Source: Mesorhizobium sp. M2D.F.Ca.ET.226.01.1.1
GTDB taxonomy: Bacteria; Pseudomonadota; Alphaproteobacteria; Rhizobiales; Rhizobiaceae
Reading direction: 5' to 3'
DNA length: 64,000 bases
NCBI RefSeq assembly: GCF_004022705.2
Contig: NZ_RZOY02000001.1
Span: forward strand, 564,956 to 628,955
In this document: piece after piece, positions 63,764 to 64,000 of the stretch
Position numbering within the stretch: position 1 is the stretch's first letter
Layout of the letters: each line of letters starts with the position of its first letter
The notes under the pieces: model-generated
Databases searched by the model: none
What the model saw: only the letters and a program-made list of their open reading frames with translations
Told to the model about the DNA's origin: nothing
Program-made: the position numbers and the translations under genes

Positions 63764-64000
63764 GGTGTGAAGTATTGCCGATAACCAAGCCGTCGAACAA
63801 TTAAAAACACGCGGCCGCGGGCTGGGCCGCCAACTGATTGCCTCTGGCCTATGCTTGGCTCAAACCGTGCCATCACCCGTTTCGCATGCAAAACCGCGAC
63901 TTTTTGTCGAAATCGGCGTTGTCACGTCAGCGCCGGTTTCGCGTCGCGAATTGATGCGCTATGCAGCGCGGGAGCCAGCAGAATGCGAGAACATGGCGAG
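63764..64000. other. Right-edge region
   Basis: 237 bases upstream of the minus-strand gene at 63763. Several ATGs occur in the last 50 bases (63954, 63961, 63983, 63993) on the plus strand. One may begin a gene that continues beyond the window, but the piece is too short to choose. The rest is a probable promoter region without recognised motifs. Confidence 0.4.

Overview
The window looks like chromosomal DNA of an alphaproteobacterium of the order Rhizobiales, most probably Mesorhizobium or a close relative. This is inferred from: high GC with long spurious antisense frames; a MucR/Ros regulator; a FeuN-FeuP-FeuQ-like set; the rhizobial order ccmI-ccmE-ccmF-ccmH, degP, response regulator, histidine kinase, glnE; an ExoX-like small membrane protein; and several families of rhizobial-type intergenic palindromes. 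No rRNA, tRNA, CRISPR array, insertion sequence or prophage was seen. About 64 protein genes are called. Most are housekeeping or regulatory.

Layout. 1-1355: a gene tail and two secreted or membrane hypotheticals. 1387-8813: a catabolic locus with two RpiR-type regulators. One arm (minus strand) is a polar amino acid ABC transporter with a C45/AAT-type Ntn hydrolase and an RpiR gene. The other arm is a beta-keto acid cleavage enzyme gene divergent from an RpiR gene and a class III aminotransferase gene. 8847-13335: LysE exporter, PaiB-like flavoprotein divergent from a MocR regulator, YkuD transpeptidase, haloacid dehalogenase. 13487-17139: class IV aminotransferase, Fe-type superoxide dismutase with a clear terminator, two c-type cytochromes, SET-domain protein. 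17237-21914: oligopeptidase B, SH3-like secreted protein, MucR, SufE, DUF5330-like protein.

22396-30905: membrane histidine kinase with a peptidoglycan-binding protein, ParDE toxin-antitoxin pair, DUF1491, DUF2336, a tiny conserved-looking protein, a DUF1254/DUF1214 pair, and penicillin-binding protein 1A. 31174-38632: ArsR-SRPBCC-hydrolase operon behind a double palindromic operator; a TetR gene divergent from a FAD/GcvT demethylase and a non-pyrrolysine MttB-type methyltransferase, with a 32-bp operator between them; an isolated phage/GTA-like DUF3168 gene; a SnoaL-like protein. 38854-41860: FeuNPQ-like regulatory system and a lipoprotein. 41964-46058: cytochrome c maturation operon. 46193-53649: small antitoxin-like protein, DegP, two-component pair, GlnE. 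53875-63763: ExoX-like protein, PleC-like kinase, aminopeptidase N, EamA transporter, an unknown protein, MmyB-type regulator, an unusual uracil-DNA glycosylase and a secreted hypothetical.

Two metabolic themes stand out. The first (1387-8813) could import an amino acid-like compound, remove an N-acyl group or open an amide, transaminate it to a keto acid and cleave that with acetyl-CoA; the specific substrate is inference. The second (32968-37691) looks like N-methyl compound demethylation under TetR control. Palindromic repeats are unusually visible here: several lie inside operons and at least three genes appear to take their stop codon from a repeat.
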